A DNA stretch of 64,000 nt from Coprobacillaceae bacterium UN01-12pH3A (GCA_027676805.1 JAQENU010000004.1:124001-188000); one strand, 5' to 3'. Counted from the first letter of the stretch, positions 8,628 through 18,148 are shown. Notes: generated from the letters alone by a model not told the origin. A program made the numbers and translations.

Positions 8628-8660
8628 AAAAGAAAAGCCGTATCTCGATAGATACGACTT
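8628..8660 (-). terminator. Terminator between the cupin gene and the ABC operon
   Basis: CGTATC (8639-8644) and GATACG (8651-8656) form a stem. The minus-strand side runs into TTTTCTTTT, so it mainly terminates the ABC operon. Confidence 0.65.
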
Positions 8661-8663
8661 TGT

Positions 8664-10559
8664 TTATTCAAGTTCAAAGGCTCCGGTATATAATTGGTAA
8701 TAACGTCCTTTTTGTTCGATTAATTCCTGATGGTTTCCACGTTCAATGATGCGTCCTTGTTCAAGCACCATGATGGCATCAGAATTTTTAACGGTAGATA
8801 AACGATGAGCAATGACAAAGACAGTACGTCCATGCATTAACTGATCCATTGCGGTTTGAATCAATGATTCCGTACGAGTATCAATACTTGAAGTAGCTTC
8901 ATCAAGGATTAATACAGGTGGGTTTGCCACAGCGGCTCTGGCAATGGACAATAGCTGACGCTGTCCTTGAGAAAGACCGGCTCCGTCACTTGTCAGATAC
9001 GTATCATAGCCATGCGGCAAATGTTTAATAAAGGTATCGGCATTGGCAATGCGGGCAGCTTCATAGATTTCTTCATCGGTAGCATCTAATTTACCGTAAC
9101 GAATATTGTCTTTGATCGTTCCGGTGAAGAGATGAGTATCCTGCAATACCATTCCCAATGAACGGCGAAGATCATCTTTTTTGATCTTATTAATATTGAT
9201 GTCATCATAACGAATCTTTCCGTCTTGAATATCGTAGAAACGATTAATAAGATTAGTAATCGTAGTTTTACCGGCACCGGTTGCCCCAACGAAGGCTAAT
9301 TTTTGTCCCGGTTTAGCAAACAGACTGACATCATGTAAAACGATTTTATCATCGACATAACCAAAATCAACATCAAAGAATCGAACATCTCCGGTTAATT
9401 TGGTATAAGTGATGCTGCCATCGCTGTGCGGATGCTTCCATGCCCACTGACCGGTTCTTTTTTGAGACTCGGTAATATTACCCGTTTCATCGATTTCAGC
9501 GTTCACTAATGTGACATAGCCTTCATCGGTTTCAGGTTCTTGATCTAATAAATCAAAGATACGTTTTGCTCCGGCTAATGCCATGACGATAGAGTTAAAC
9601 TGCTGAGTAATCTGAGAAATCGGCATGTTGAAACTACGTGTTAATTGCAGGAAAGAAGCAATCTTACCGATAGATAAGCTGCCGATACCGTTGATCGCAA
9701 AGATAGTTCCGGCAATGGCAGTAACGCTGTAAGTCAAGTGACCTAAGTTCGCAGAAATAGGTCCCATAAAGTTAGCGAAGCTGTTAGCACTGGTAGCAGA
9801 GGCACATAGCTGTGTATTTAAAGCATCAAATTCCTGTTTAGAAACATCTTCGTGACAGAATACTTTAACGACTTTTTGTCCGTCCATCATTTCTTCAATA
9901 TACCCATTTAAATTTCCCAAGTCATTTTGCTGTTTCGTAAAGAAACGAGAACTTTGAGCCCCCACCTTACGGCTGGTGACGATCATGATCATCACCATGA
10001 ATACAGTGATAATCGTTAGCTGCCAGCTTAATACGATCATTGAAATCGCCACACTGACGATCGTAATGGCAGAGTTTAAGATCTGCGGTATTGTTTGGCT
10101 AAGCAGCTGACGCAGTGTATCGGTGTCATTGGTGAAACGGCTCATCAATTCCCCATGTGTATGCTGATCGAAATAGCGGATCGGCAGACTTTGCAGATGT
10201 GTAAACATATCATCACGAATATGCTTTAAGGTTCCGTTCGCAACGTTAATCATGATGCGGTTGTAAATATAAGTTGTGACAACACCGACTAAATAGATAG
10301 CGGCAAGAGACATCAAGGCAGTCATTAATCCGCTCATATCCGGGTTTGTCTGACCAATGAACGGAACAATGTAGCCATCAATCAATGTCTGTAGAAATAG
10401 TGTTCCGCGAACATTGGCAAAAGCACTGATGATAATACAGATAACGACTGTCACAAAATGAATTTTATAATATTTAAAGAGATAACCAGAAATTCTTTTT
10501 AGTGATTTAATCGTATCTCCGCGTTTTGGTTTAGGTCCGGCAATAGGTTTCATTCTCAT
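8664..10559 (-). CDS. Heterodimeric ABC exporter subunit, catalytic half
   Basis: A 631-residue half-transporter: six membrane segments (about residues 30-330) then a nucleotide-binding domain. It has Walker A GATGAGKTT, a degenerate signature LSQGQRQL, Walker B VLILDEATSSID with the catalytic Glu, and IAHRLSTV with the switch His. A 35-40 residue insert lies between membrane and ATPase domains. It overlaps the upstream gene by 4 bases and pairs with it as in BmrCD/LmrCD-type multidrug exporters: the good Walker motifs here face the good signature of the partner. The substrate is probably hydrophobic drugs or a peptide/lipid. Confidence 0.88.
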   Translation of the reverse strand: MRMKPIAGPKPKRGDTIKSLKRISGYLFKYYKIHFVTVVICIIISAFANVRGTLFLQTLIDGYIVPFIGQTNPDMSGLMTALMSLAAIYLVGVVTTYIYNRIMINVANGTLKHIRDDMFTHLQSLPIRYFDQHTHGELMSRFTNDTDTLRQLLSQTIPQILNSAITIVSVAISMIVLSWQLTIITVFMVMIMIVTSRKVGAQSSRFFTKQQNDLGNLNGYIEEMMDGQKVVKVFCHEDVSKQEFDALNTQLCASATSANSFANFMGPISANLGHLTYSVTAIAGTIFAINGIGSLSIGKIASFLQLTRSFNMPISQITQQFNSIVMALAGAKRIFDLLDQEPETDEGYVTLVNAEIDETGNITESQKRTGQWAWKHPHSDGSITYTKLTGDVRFFDVDFGYVDDKIVLHDVSLFAKPGQKLAFVGATGAGKTTITNLINRFYDIQDGKIRYDDININKIKKDDLRRSLGMVLQDTHLFTGTIKDNIRYGKLDATDEEIYEAARIANADTFIKHLPHGYDTYLTSDGAGLSQGQRQLLSIARAAVANPPVLILDEATSSIDTRTESLIQTAMDQLMHGRTVFVIAHRLSTVKNSDAIMVLEQGRIIERGNHQELIEQKGRYYQLYTGAFELE

Positions 10560-12289
10560 TCCTGATCATCTCCCTTCGTTTGTGATTCATATACTTCTTG
10601 ATAGATTGCATTTGTTTTTAATAGTTCCTCATGTGTTCCGATGCCATTGATTTTTCCATCATCTAAAACGATAATCATATCGGCATCTTCAACCGAAGAC
10701 ACACGCTGAGCAATAATAATTTTTGTGGTATTCGGAATTTCTTCTTTAAAGGCTTTACGAATCAACGCATCTGTTTTAGTATCAACGGCACTGGTTGAAT
10801 CATCTAAGATTAAGATCTTAGGTTTTTTTAATAACGCTCTGGCTATACATAAACGCTGTTTTTGCCCACCGGAAACATTAGTTCCACCTTGATCCAACAT
10901 TGTATCGTACTTATCAGGGAACGTTTGGATAAATTCATCTGCCTGTGCCAATTGACAGGCATGAATAATATCTTCATCGGTCGCATTCGCATCTCCCCAT
11001 CGCAGGTTCTCTTTAATCGTTCCGGAGAATAACACATTCTTTTGCAGTACCATCGCAACATTGTCTCTTAATGTTTCAATGTCAATATTACGAACATCCT
11101 GCCCCCCGACTAAAACCTGACCGCTTGTCGCATCATAGAGTCTTGGAATCATCTGTACTAACGATGTCTTAGCACTTCCGGTTCCACCAAGAATACCAAT
11201 CGTCTGACCGGATTCAATTTTAATATTAATCTGACTTAACGCTAAATTGTTTGGATCTTTGCTGTAGCTGAAATCCACATTTTTAAATTCAATCGAACCG
11301 TCATTCACCTGAGTCAATGGAGACTCGGCATTTGTCAAATCACTTTCTTCATCCAGTACTTCAACAATTCTTTCTGCCGAAGATTTAGCCATTGTCACCA
11401 TCACAAATGACATAGAGATCATCATCAGACTTGATAAGATCTGTGTAACATAGGTAAACAGAGACATCAGTTGACCGGTTTCCATAGAACCGCCAATAAT
11501 AAATTGTGCACCAAACCAAGAGATCATAATGATTGTGAAATACATCGATAACTGCATGATCGGTGAGTTAAACGCCAGAATCTTTTCGGCATTGATTGAA
11601 TATTGCTGTAATTCTCCGGTAGCGTTTTTAAACTTTTTATTTTCATAATCTTCTCTGACATAGGCCTTTACGGTGCGGATACTGGTTAGATTTTCCTGTA
11701 CTACCAAGTTTACTAGGTCATATTTTTTAAACATCTTAACAAAATTAGGATGTGCACGTGTCATTATGAAATATAAAGCAATTCCTAAAAATGGAATGAC
11801 AAATAAAAAGATAACAGATAAACGAGCATTTAATTGAAATGACATAAACAAGGCAAAGACGAGCATGATCGGTGCACGCACCAGCATACGAATAATCACC
11901 TGATAAGCGTTTTGTACGTTTGTTACATCGGTAGTCAGACGTGTAACCAGACTTGATGTGGAAAACTTATCAATGTTAGCAAAGGAAAAATCTTGTATTT
12001 TATAATAGATTGCCTGTCTTAAATTTTTGGCTACACCGGCTGAAGCAACAGCGGCATAACGCCCTGATAAAGCACCAAATAATAATGAAACAAGGGCCAT
12101 GCCCATCATTATGATTCCAATTTTATATACATATGGAATATTGTTATTGGCTAAACCCACATCGATGATTTGTGCCATCATCATTGGGATTAGGACCTCC
12201 ATGACTACTTCTAATGAAACAAATATAGGAGCAAGCAGGGAAGCTAACTTATATTCTTTTATATAAGCCATTAATTTTCTATACATCAT
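10556..12289 (-). CDS. Heterodimeric ABC exporter subunit, degenerate half
   Basis: A 577-residue half-transporter with six membrane segments and an ATPase domain. Walker A is GGTGSAKT (Ala in place of the last Gly), the signature VSGGQKQR is intact, Walker B ends LILDDSTSAVD with Asp instead of the catalytic Glu, and the switch loop reads IIAQRVSSV with Gln instead of His. These changes mark the non-hydrolysing site of asymmetric exporters. AAGGGGG precedes two adjacent ATG codons; 12286 has better spacing than 12289. It lies 23 bases after the marR gene and is co-transcribed with it. Confidence 0.88.
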   Translation of the reverse strand: MMYRKLMAYIKEYKLASLLAPIFVSLEVVMEVLIPMMMAQIIDVGLANNNIPYVYKIGIIMMGMALVSLLFGALSGRYAAVASAGVAKNLRQAIYYKIQDFSFANIDKFSTSSLVTRLTTDVTNVQNAYQVIIRMLVRAPIMLVFALFMSFQLNARLSVIFLFVIPFLGIALYFIMTRAHPNFVKMFKKYDLVNLVVQENLTSIRTVKAYVREDYENKKFKNATGELQQYSINAEKILAFNSPIMQLSMYFTIIMISWFGAQFIIGGSMETGQLMSLFTYVTQILSSLMMISMSFVMVTMAKSSAERIVEVLDEESDLTNAESPLTQVNDGSIEFKNVDFSYSKDPNNLALSQINIKIESGQTIGILGGTGSAKTSLVQMIPRLYDATSGQVLVGGQDVRNIDIETLRDNVAMVLQKNVLFSGTIKENLRWGDANATDEDIIHACQLAQADEFIQTFPDKYDTMLDQGGTNVSGGQKQRLCIARALLKKPKILILDDSTSAVDTKTDALIRKAFKEEIPNTTKIIIAQRVSSVEDADMIIVLDDGKINGIGTHEELLKTNAIYQEVYESQTKGDDQE

Positions 12290-12312
12290 ATACCCCCTTC
12301 TTAAATATCATT

Positions 12313-12735
12313 CTAATCATTCAGCTTCGTCATCATTTTATTGATTACCTGCATAAAGACAGTGATTTCTTCAATGGATAGATCTTCCGTTAATGATGCT
12401 TCAAACTCATCAATGACTTCACCAATACGGCGTATTAAATCTTTAGCCTTTGTCGTCAGGATGATCTTTTTTAAACGGGCATCCTGTTCAACACTGACTC
12501 TTTCGATCAATCCATTTCTTTCCATTGTCTGTAAAACACTTGTTACCGAAGAACGTCGTATTTCAAATTCCTCCTCCACATCACGCTGATAGACATCATG
12601 ACCGCAAAAAGCAATAAAATGCAGGATTCTTGACTGGAATCCTGTAAGATCACTGGTGATTGCTGTGATTTTCGCATCTACCGTACGTTTAATGTGATTA
12701 GATAAATTCCCGACTTCCTTACCGATTTGCACCAT
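12313..12735 (-). CDS. MarR-family regulator of the ABC exporter operon
   Basis: A 140-residue winged-helix regulator (EEEFEIRRSSVTSVLQTMERNGLIERV is the recognition region, about residues 55-82; the beta-wing follows). It is the first gene of a three-gene operon with the two exporter halves. AGGAGG lies 8 bases before the start. A perfect 18-bp palindrome sits between its promoter and the start, so it most likely represses its own operon and releases on drug binding. Confidence 0.88.
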   Translation of the reverse strand: MVQIGKEVGNLSNHIKRTVDAKITAITSDLTGFQSRILHFIAFCGHDVYQRDVEEEFEIRRSSVTSVLQTMERNGLIERVSVEQDARLKKIILTTKAKDLIRRIGEVIDEFEASLTEDLSIEEITVFMQVINKMMTKLND

Positions 12736-12751
12736 CTTTATGACCTCCTAA

Positions 12752-12798
12752 ATGTTAGAATTCTAACATATTTTATCATTGCATAAATAGTTTGTCAA
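12752..12798 (-). promoter_or_regulatory. Promoter and 18-bp palindromic operator of the marR-ABC operon
   Basis: On the minus strand TTGACA (12793-12798), 17-base spacer, TAAAAT (12770-12775). The perfect palindrome ATGTTAGAATTCTAACAT (12752-12769) directly follows the -10 and covers the start site. Confidence 0.8.
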
Positions 12799-12861
12799 TA
12801 TACTAATATAAAAGATTTAATTTTATTTGTTTGCCCATACTACCTTTAAAGGGTGATATAA

Positions 12862-13233
12862 ATGAAATTAATCTGGTGCGGACAAGGCACTTTAAGAAGC
12901 TATGATGCACATGAAATCCTCCATTGCAAACCGGAACGTCCTATTTATTGTGATGCTGATAAAAAGAAACTTTATCAAAATGTGATTGATCAAATTATGC
13001 AGTGTCCGGTAGAGCTTCGCTGGCGAATATTAAAATATAAGGATCAGCGATATTCCTTTGCCGAGGTTAAGAATGAACTTCATGGCGATAAAGAGTTTTT
13101 TTGCGGTCAGCTGCGTTTTATTCAGCCTGTGAATACGCATTTTATTTATTTGATTTTTGATAATACTTTAGAGAAAGATAATATTCTCTATCCTTATATA
13201 CGTGTTATCTACTTGTTTCGCGAAGAATCCTAA
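12862..13233 (+). CDS. Conserved-looking hypothetical protein, 123 aa
   Basis: I do not recognise this family. It is a soluble protein with no signal peptide or membrane segment and five cysteines scattered along the chain (CGQG, HCKPE, YCDAD, QCPVE, FCGQL), which may or may not bind metal. AAAGGGTG upstream supports the start, and codon use resembles the neighbours. It stands alone between the divergent marR operon and a phosphatase gene. Confidence 0.6.
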   Translation: MKLIWCGQGTLRSYDAHEILHCKPERPIYCDADKKKLYQNVIDQIMQCPVELRWRILKYKDQRYSFAEVKNELHGDKEFFCGQLRFIQPVNTHFIYLIFDNTLEKDNILYPYIRVIYLFREES

Positions 13234-13314
13234 CAGTTTTTTCCATGTTTATTTCATCTTTACGCTTTAAACGCAAAAAGATATGACAGATTTTTTTCAA
13301 TTTTTAAACATAAC

Positions 13315-13342
13315 TTGATTATATAGGGATCCTTGATATGAT
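13315..13342 (+). promoter_or_regulatory. Promoter of the Cof-type phosphatase gene
   Basis: TTGATT (13315-13320), 16-base spacer, TATGAT (13337-13342). Confidence 0.55.
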
Positions 13343-13364
13343 GTTTAAAAAGAGGAGGAACTAT

Positions 13365-14210
13365 ATGAGTATCAAAGTAATTATTATGGACGTTGACGGG
13401 ACGTTGACAAACAGTCAGAAGATCGTCACTCCTAAAACAAAAGAGGCATTAATGAAAGCACAAAAAGCAGGAGCTATCCTAATCTTGGCTTCAGGGAGAC
13501 CGACTTCAGGATTGCGTGACCTGGCTGCAGAATTAGAAATGGATAAACATCATGGGTTATTGGTTGCTTTCAACGGATCAAAGGTCATTGACTGTGAAAC
13601 CGGTAAAACCCTGTTTAATCAGGCAATGAGCGTTGAAGAAGGTAAAGCCGTCTTAGAACATATGAAAAAATTTGATGTAATGCCAATGATTGATAAGGGT
13701 GATTACATGCATGTCAATGATGTGTTTGCCGGTATGCTGGAAAATAATGGTAATCCAATTAACATCATTCAATATGAATCTCGCGGCGGTAAATTTAAAT
13801 TATGTGAACAAGAAGATTTAGCGGCTTTTGTGGATTACCCGCTGAATAAGATTTTAACTGCCGGAGAACCGGGTTATTTGCAGGAACATTATAAAGAAAT
13901 GATGGCACCTTTCGATGGGAAATTAAGCTGTATGTTCACTGCTCCGTTCTATTTTGAATTTACTGCACAGGGAATTGATAAGGCAAAAGCTTTAGATACA
14001 GTTTTAATCCCAATGGGATATAAACGCGAAGAAATGGTTGCTTTTGGAGATGGACATAATGATGCTTCCATGGTGAAATATGCCGGTACCGGAGTGGCTA
14101 TGGAAAATGCAGTTCAGGATTTAAAGGATATTGCAGATGCGATCACACTTTCTAATGAAGAAGATGGTATCGGTGAATATCTGTATAAACATATGCCGGA
14201 AATAAATTAG
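13365..14210 (+). CDS. Cof-type HAD-IIB phosphatase
   Basis: A 281-residue cytoplasmic phosphatase. Motif I is MDVDGTLT (nucleophile Asp9, acid/base Asp11), motif II is LASGRP, and motif IV is FGDGHNDASMV. The cap between motifs II and III is of C2B type, as in YidA/Cof enzymes that hydrolyse sugar phosphates and similar metabolites. The start at 13365 follows AGGAGG at 7 bases; the upstream ATG at 13338 overlaps the -10 and was rejected. An RpiR regulator with its own promoter lies 49 bases downstream. Confidence 0.9.
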   Translation: MSIKVIIMDVDGTLTNSQKIVTPKTKEALMKAQKAGAILILASGRPTSGLRDLAAELEMDKHHGLLVAFNGSKVIDCETGKTLFNQAMSVEEGKAVLEHMKKFDVMPMIDKGDYMHVNDVFAGMLENNGNPINIIQYESRGGKFKLCEQEDLAAFVDYPLNKILTAGEPGYLQEHYKEMMAPFDGKLSCMFTAPFYFEFTAQGIDKAKALDTVLIPMGYKREEMVAFGDGHNDASMVKYAGTGVAMENAVQDLKDIADAITLSNEEDGIGEYLYKHMPEIN

Positions 14211-14211
14211 T

Positions 14212-14240
14212 TTGTGATTAAATTCATAATCGATTATAAT
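14212..14240 (+). promoter_or_regulatory. Promoter of the second RpiR gene
   Basis: TTGTGA (14212-14217), 17-base spacer, TATAAT (14235-14240). Confidence 0.6.
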
Positions 14241-14259
14241 GTTCATGGGGTGAATACTC

Positions 14260-15114
14260 ATGAACATTTTTAGTAAATTAAAACATATTACCGATTTAAC
14301 CGATAATGAAAAAGCAATCGTTGATTATATTAAAGATCATACCGAGGATTTTATTCGTTTAAGCGCAACTCAGATCAGCCAGCAGTGCTATGTATCAACC
14401 TCTTCTATTTACCGTTTATGTCAAAAGGTAGGACTATCCGGTTTATCAGAGTTAAAAGTATTGGTTTCTGCTTCGATTGACAGTTATTTAAAAGAGGAAG
14501 AAGATTTTGATTACAATTATCCGATTAAGCAGCATCAATCTCAGTATCAGATTACGCATAAATTAAAAGAAGTCTATGAACAAACATTGATCTCTTCGCA
14601 GAACTTATTGGATCTTGAACAGCTTCGCTTAGTAGTCAACCAAATGAAAAAAGCGAAGACGATAGATCTCTATACCTCAGCGGGAAATCTTTATTTTGCG
14701 GAAAACTTCAAGTTTCAAATGCAGGAGATCGGTATTCAGGTCAATGTTCCCAATGAAGAATATCTGCAAAGATTAACAGCGTCCAGCAGCGATGAAACCC
14801 ATCTGGCGTTTATTATTTCCTTTGGCGGAAGAGGCTTGCTAATGAATTATTTCGTACAAACCTTAAAGGCAGTGAAAACACCCATCGTTTTGATCTCTTC
14901 AACGCATGAAAATCCACTGATGAGCTATGCCGATTATCAGCTGTTTATGAGTTCCTATGAAAATCATTACAATAAAATCTCTTCTTTTTCCACGCGTCTG
15001 TCTTTACTGTACATATTGGATTGCTTATACACATGTTTCTTTGAATTGGATTATGAACGCAATGTGGAAAAGAAGTTAGCTTATTATGAACGTATACGAG
15101 AATTTAATAAATAA
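14260..15114 (+). CDS. RpiR/MurR-family transcriptional regulator
   Basis: A 284-residue protein with an N-terminal helix-turn-helix (STSSIYRLCQKVGLSGLSELK, about residues 46-66) and a degenerate SIS domain (about 105-240; IISFGGRG loop). GGGGTG lies upstream of the start. It is followed by a polysaccharide deacetylase and a GH32 gene, so carbohydrate or wall-sugar control is likely, but no operator is obvious. It shares its architecture with the RpiR protein at 3918 and is a distant paralogue. Confidence 0.82.
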   Translation: MNIFSKLKHITDLTDNEKAIVDYIKDHTEDFIRLSATQISQQCYVSTSSIYRLCQKVGLSGLSELKVLVSASIDSYLKEEEDFDYNYPIKQHQSQYQITHKLKEVYEQTLISSQNLLDLEQLRLVVNQMKKAKTIDLYTSAGNLYFAENFKFQMQEIGIQVNVPNEEYLQRLTASSSDETHLAFIISFGGRGLLMNYFVQTLKAVKTPIVLISSTHENPLMSYADYQLFMSSYENHYNKISSFSTRLSLLYILDCLYTCFFELDYERNVEKKLAYYERIREFNK

Positions 15115-15140
15115 TGGTGTATAGGATTGGGTAAAAAGAA

Positions 15141-15929
15141 ATGAAAAGAATGAAAAAAGTAATAAAGGGTATATGTGTTCTGCTTGTCATCTGTTTAATT
15201 GCAGTGGTCGGGTTTGAAGGCTATAAGTATTTTAAGTATAAATCAGGAATTCCTATTCTTGGTTATCATAATGTCGTATCGGATGAGGATAAAGCAAAAT
15301 ATCATCGCGGCGATATTTATACGATGGCGGTTTCAGACTTTGAGAAGCAGATGAAGTATTTATCGGATAATCAGTTTAATACATTAAGTTTGGGTGAAGT
15401 GACAGAGTGGTATGAAGGAAGAATGGAAATGCCTTTAAAAAGTGTAGTGATTACCTTTGATGATGGCTTTGAAACATTTAATACAATCGTTAAGCCAATC
15501 CTAGAAAAATATAATTTGAAAGCGACCTGTTTTGTCATCGGAGTGCTATGCCAGGATGAACCGGATTTCTATGAATATTTAAAACAGGATCAGTTAGTGA
15601 ATACTCAAAATGTAGAGTACTATTCTCATTCCTATAATTTGCATGTCAGTACAGGGATGTTTGAAAAGAAAATTGAGACTCTGACAACAGAGGAAATTAA
15701 ACAAGACTTTGCAGCCAATAAAGGAATTGTCGATGATCGTTATTTTGCTTATCCGTTTGGGCGCCCATCGAAAACATCAAGAGAAGTCTTAGTTGAAAAT
15801 GGCACGATTATGGGCTATGGCTATGCGCAAAACAGAAGAGCGACACGTAGTGATGACCGATATTTAATGCCACGTTTTCTGATGTACAGCTTTATGAATA
15901 TGACATGGTTTAAATGGATCGTTGATTAG
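15141..15929 (+). CDS. Membrane-anchored polysaccharide deacetylase (NodB domain)
   Basis: A 262-residue protein with one N-terminal membrane anchor (about residues 8-26) and an extracellular NodB domain. The TFDDGFETF motif (Asp107, Asp108) and SHSYNLH supply the catalytic and metal-binding residues, and YPFG gives the later conserved motif. Such enzymes deacetylate N-acetylglucosamine in peptidoglycan or other surface polysaccharides, often giving lysozyme resistance. The ribosome binding site is weak (GGATTGGG). It probably shares the transcript of the RpiR gene 26 bases upstream and ends at a strong terminator. Confidence 0.85.
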   Translation: MKRMKKVIKGICVLLVICLIAVVGFEGYKYFKYKSGIPILGYHNVVSDEDKAKYHRGDIYTMAVSDFEKQMKYLSDNQFNTLSLGEVTEWYEGRMEMPLKSVVITFDDGFETFNTIVKPILEKYNLKATCFVIGVLCQDEPDFYEYLKQDQLVNTQNVEYYSHSYNLHVSTGMFEKKIETLTTEEIKQDFAANKGIVDDRYFAYPFGRPSKTSREVLVENGTIMGYGYAQNRRATRSDDRYLMPRFLMYSFMNMTWFKWIVD

Positions 15930-15950
15930 AAAGCGCAGGCTTTCTTTTTT
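15928..15950 (+). terminator. Terminator of the deacetylase gene
   Basis: AGAAAGC (15928-15934) pairs with GCTTTCT (15939-15945), then a T run. Confidence 0.85.
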
Positions 15951-15953
15951 TGT

Positions 15954-15982
15954 TTGACACCTGCAGAAGACACTTTTATAAT
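15954..15982 (+). promoter_or_regulatory. Consensus promoter of the GH32 gene
   Basis: Perfect TTGACA (15954-15959), 17-base spacer, TATAAT (15977-15982), immediately after the upstream terminator. No operator-like repeat is evident. Confidence 0.85.
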
Positions 15983-16010
15983 AATGACAGCAAGGAAAGG
16001 ATGGAATATA

Positions 16011-17357
16011 ATGACAAGACCTAAATTACACTTTACACCGACTAAAAATTGGATGAATGATCCTAACGGATTCATCTATTACAAAGGCGAATACCACCTT
16101 TTTTATCAGCATTTTCCTTATGATACAAAATGGGGAACAATGCATTGGGGTCATAAGGTATCCCAAGATTTGGTTCATTGGGAAGATAAAGGCATCGCTC
16201 TTTACCCAAGCAAAGATTTTGATCGTAACGGCTGCTTTTCCGGATCGGCTATCGAGATCGATGGGAAAATGTATCTTTACTATACAGCAATCGCTTACGA
16301 TCAGCTAAATCCTGATAATATTCATGTGACAGGCAATAAAATTATTGCTAGTCAGGCATTGCTGATCAGTGATGACGGCATTCATTTTGATAATGATAAA
16401 AAACAAATGATTATTCCGGTATTCCAAGAAGGTCAGATCGGGCATCAAAATAACACAAGAGATCCAAAAGTGTGGAAAGAAGAAGATACTTATTATATGG
16501 TATTGGGAAGTCAGTATGAAGATAAGACGATTCATGAAATGCGTGGGGAAATTTTAGTTTATACGAGTCATGACGGTATTTGCTGGGATTATCAAAATCG
16601 TTTAATAAATGCGGATTTTGACAGTAACATGTGGGAATGTCCGGATCTATTTAAAATAGAGGATCAGTATGTATTGATTATGTCACCGGAAAATACGATT
16701 AAAGACGGAATCAATTACCCTAGTCATGCGATGGTCAGTTTAGTGGATTTTAATCCTGATACATGTGAGATCACGATGAATAATGACATGTACTTTTTAG
16801 ATTATGGATTGGATGTCTATGCCCCTCAAACGACATTGGATAAAGATCATCAGCGTGTGGTGATCAATTGGCTGCGTATGCCATGTCCAAGTGAAGACTT
16901 AGAGTGGAATGGAGTATATACTTTTCCAAGAGTGATGACCATCAAAAACGACCGCATTTATTTTAGTGTACATCCCGAAGTGGAAAAACAGTTTAGTCAA
17001 TCTGTCAGTCAGTTTACATTAACGAATGCTATGAAGATCAGCGTTGATGTGAAAGAAGGAAGTCATTTGGATATCGGCGGCTATAAAATTTGGATTGAAG
17101 ATCAGCGAGTACACACCGATCGCCAGGAGGTCTTTGTCCGCGAAGCTAAATTATTCAATAATGATACGAAAGCCGGTACAAAATTTTCAACACCAGTTCT
17201 TCAAGATGGCTGTCATTTGGATATTTATGTGGATACACAGGTCATTGAAATATACGTTAATCATGGAGAATATGTATTAAGCAATGTCGTTTATGGCATG
17301 AAGGAGTATTTGAAATACGAAAATATCGCAGATCTTGTGATGTTTGAAGCAAAATGA
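16011..17357 (+). CDS. GH32 sucrose-6-phosphate hydrolase / fructosidase
   Basis: A 448-residue family 32 enzyme without a signal peptide. It has the nucleophile in WMNDPNG (Asp17), the RDP motif (Asp151) and the acid/base in WECP (Glu209), then a C-terminal beta-sandwich (about 330-448). It cleaves terminal fructose from sucrose-6-phosphate, sucrose or short fructans in the cytoplasm. The start is the ATG after GGAAAGGATGG; the longer frame from 15954 would begin inside the promoter. There is no sucrose transporter or LacI-type repressor adjacent, so uptake is encoded elsewhere. The perfect promoter implies high basal expression. Confidence 0.9.
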   Translation: MTRPKLHFTPTKNWMNDPNGFIYYKGEYHLFYQHFPYDTKWGTMHWGHKVSQDLVHWEDKGIALYPSKDFDRNGCFSGSAIEIDGKMYLYYTAIAYDQLNPDNIHVTGNKIIASQALLISDDGIHFDNDKKQMIIPVFQEGQIGHQNNTRDPKVWKEEDTYYMVLGSQYEDKTIHEMRGEILVYTSHDGICWDYQNRLINADFDSNMWECPDLFKIEDQYVLIMSPENTIKDGINYPSHAMVSLVDFNPDTCEITMNNDMYFLDYGLDVYAPQTTLDKDHQRVVINWLRMPCPSEDLEWNGVYTFPRVMTIKNDRIYFSVHPEVEKQFSQSVSQFTLTNAMKISVDVKEGSHLDIGGYKIWIEDQRVHTDRQEVFVREAKLFNNDTKAGTKFSTPVLQDGCHLDIYVDTQVIEIYVNHGEYVLSNVVYGMKEYLKYENIADLVMFEAK

Positions 17358-17377
17358 GGGTAAAACCTCGTTTTTTT
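17355..17377 (+). terminator. Weak terminator of the GH32 gene
   Basis: GAGG pairs with CCTC around GTAAAA, followed by G and seven T. Confidence 0.55.
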
Positions 17378-17519
17378 GTTGGAAAATCTTCTCTTCTTCT
17401 TAAGTAATTTTTAATATCTTTTGTATATACTATCTATAGCGTAAATCTAACAAAAGTGTAAGAAATATGTCAGGCTATAAAAGCTATAATATACATGTAA
17501 AGAAACAGGAGAGATGGTT

Positions 17520-18122
17520 ATGGAAAATAAAAACATAAAAAGATGGACACACTTCATTACAGTGATCGTTATTATATCAATGGGATTGTTCTTATATTAT
17601 GGCTTAGAAAATAATTTGTTTAGTGATATGGAAAGCTTAAAACAATTTATTGCTGAAGGTGGAATCTGGGGACCGTTGATCTTTGTTTTAATTCAGATCA
17701 TTCAGGTGGTTATCCCGATTATTCCCGGTGGAGTCAGCTGTGCTGCCGGCGTTGTTTTATTCGGACCCTGGGCAGGCTTGCTTTATAATTATGTAGGGAT
17801 CGTGATTGGTTCATTTATTAACTTCTATTTGGCAAGAAAATATGGAACAACATTAGTAAAGTCTTTCGTCAGTGAAAGTACGTATGATAAGTATTCGAAC
17901 TGGCTGGATAAAGGAAAGAAATTTGATAAGTTTTTTGCTTTGGCAATCTTCTTCCCTGTTGCGCCGGATGACTTTTTATGTATGCTAGCAGGGTTAACCA
18001 AAATGTCATTAAAGAGATTCTCCGCTATTATATTATTAGGAAAACCGGCTTCTATTGCGATGTACAGTCTGACACTGATCTATGCAGGCAGCTGGCTGGA
18101 AAAATTTATTTCATTAGGATAG
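17520..18122 (+). CDS. TVP38/TMEM64 (VTT/DedA-like) membrane protein
   Basis: A 200-residue integral membrane protein with about six hydrophobic segments and the VTT-domain signature region (GPLIFVLIQIIQVVIPIIPG, then AAGVVLFGPWAGLLYNYVG and FFPVAPDDFLCMLAGLTKM). Family members are scramblase- or half-channel-like transporters for lipids or small molecules; some DedA relatives recycle undecaprenyl phosphate. The ATG at 17520 is preferred because AGGAG lies 8 bases upstream; the ATG at 17514 is too close. A TATAAT at 17485-17490 is the likely -10. A strong terminator follows. Confidence 0.85.
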   Translation: MENKNIKRWTHFITVIVIISMGLFLYYGLENNLFSDMESLKQFIAEGGIWGPLIFVLIQIIQVVIPIIPGGVSCAAGVVLFGPWAGLLYNYVGIVIGSFINFYLARKYGTTLVKSFVSESTYDKYSNWLDKGKKFDKFFALAIFFPVAPDDFLCMLAGLTKMSLKRFSAIILLGKPASIAMYSLTLIYAGSWLEKFISLG

Positions 18123-18148
18123 ATATAGTGACCGCTATATCTTTTTTT
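18121..18148 (+). terminator. Terminator of the VTT gene
   Basis: AGATATAG (18121-18128) pairs with CTATATCT (18135-18142), then T7. Confidence 0.85.
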
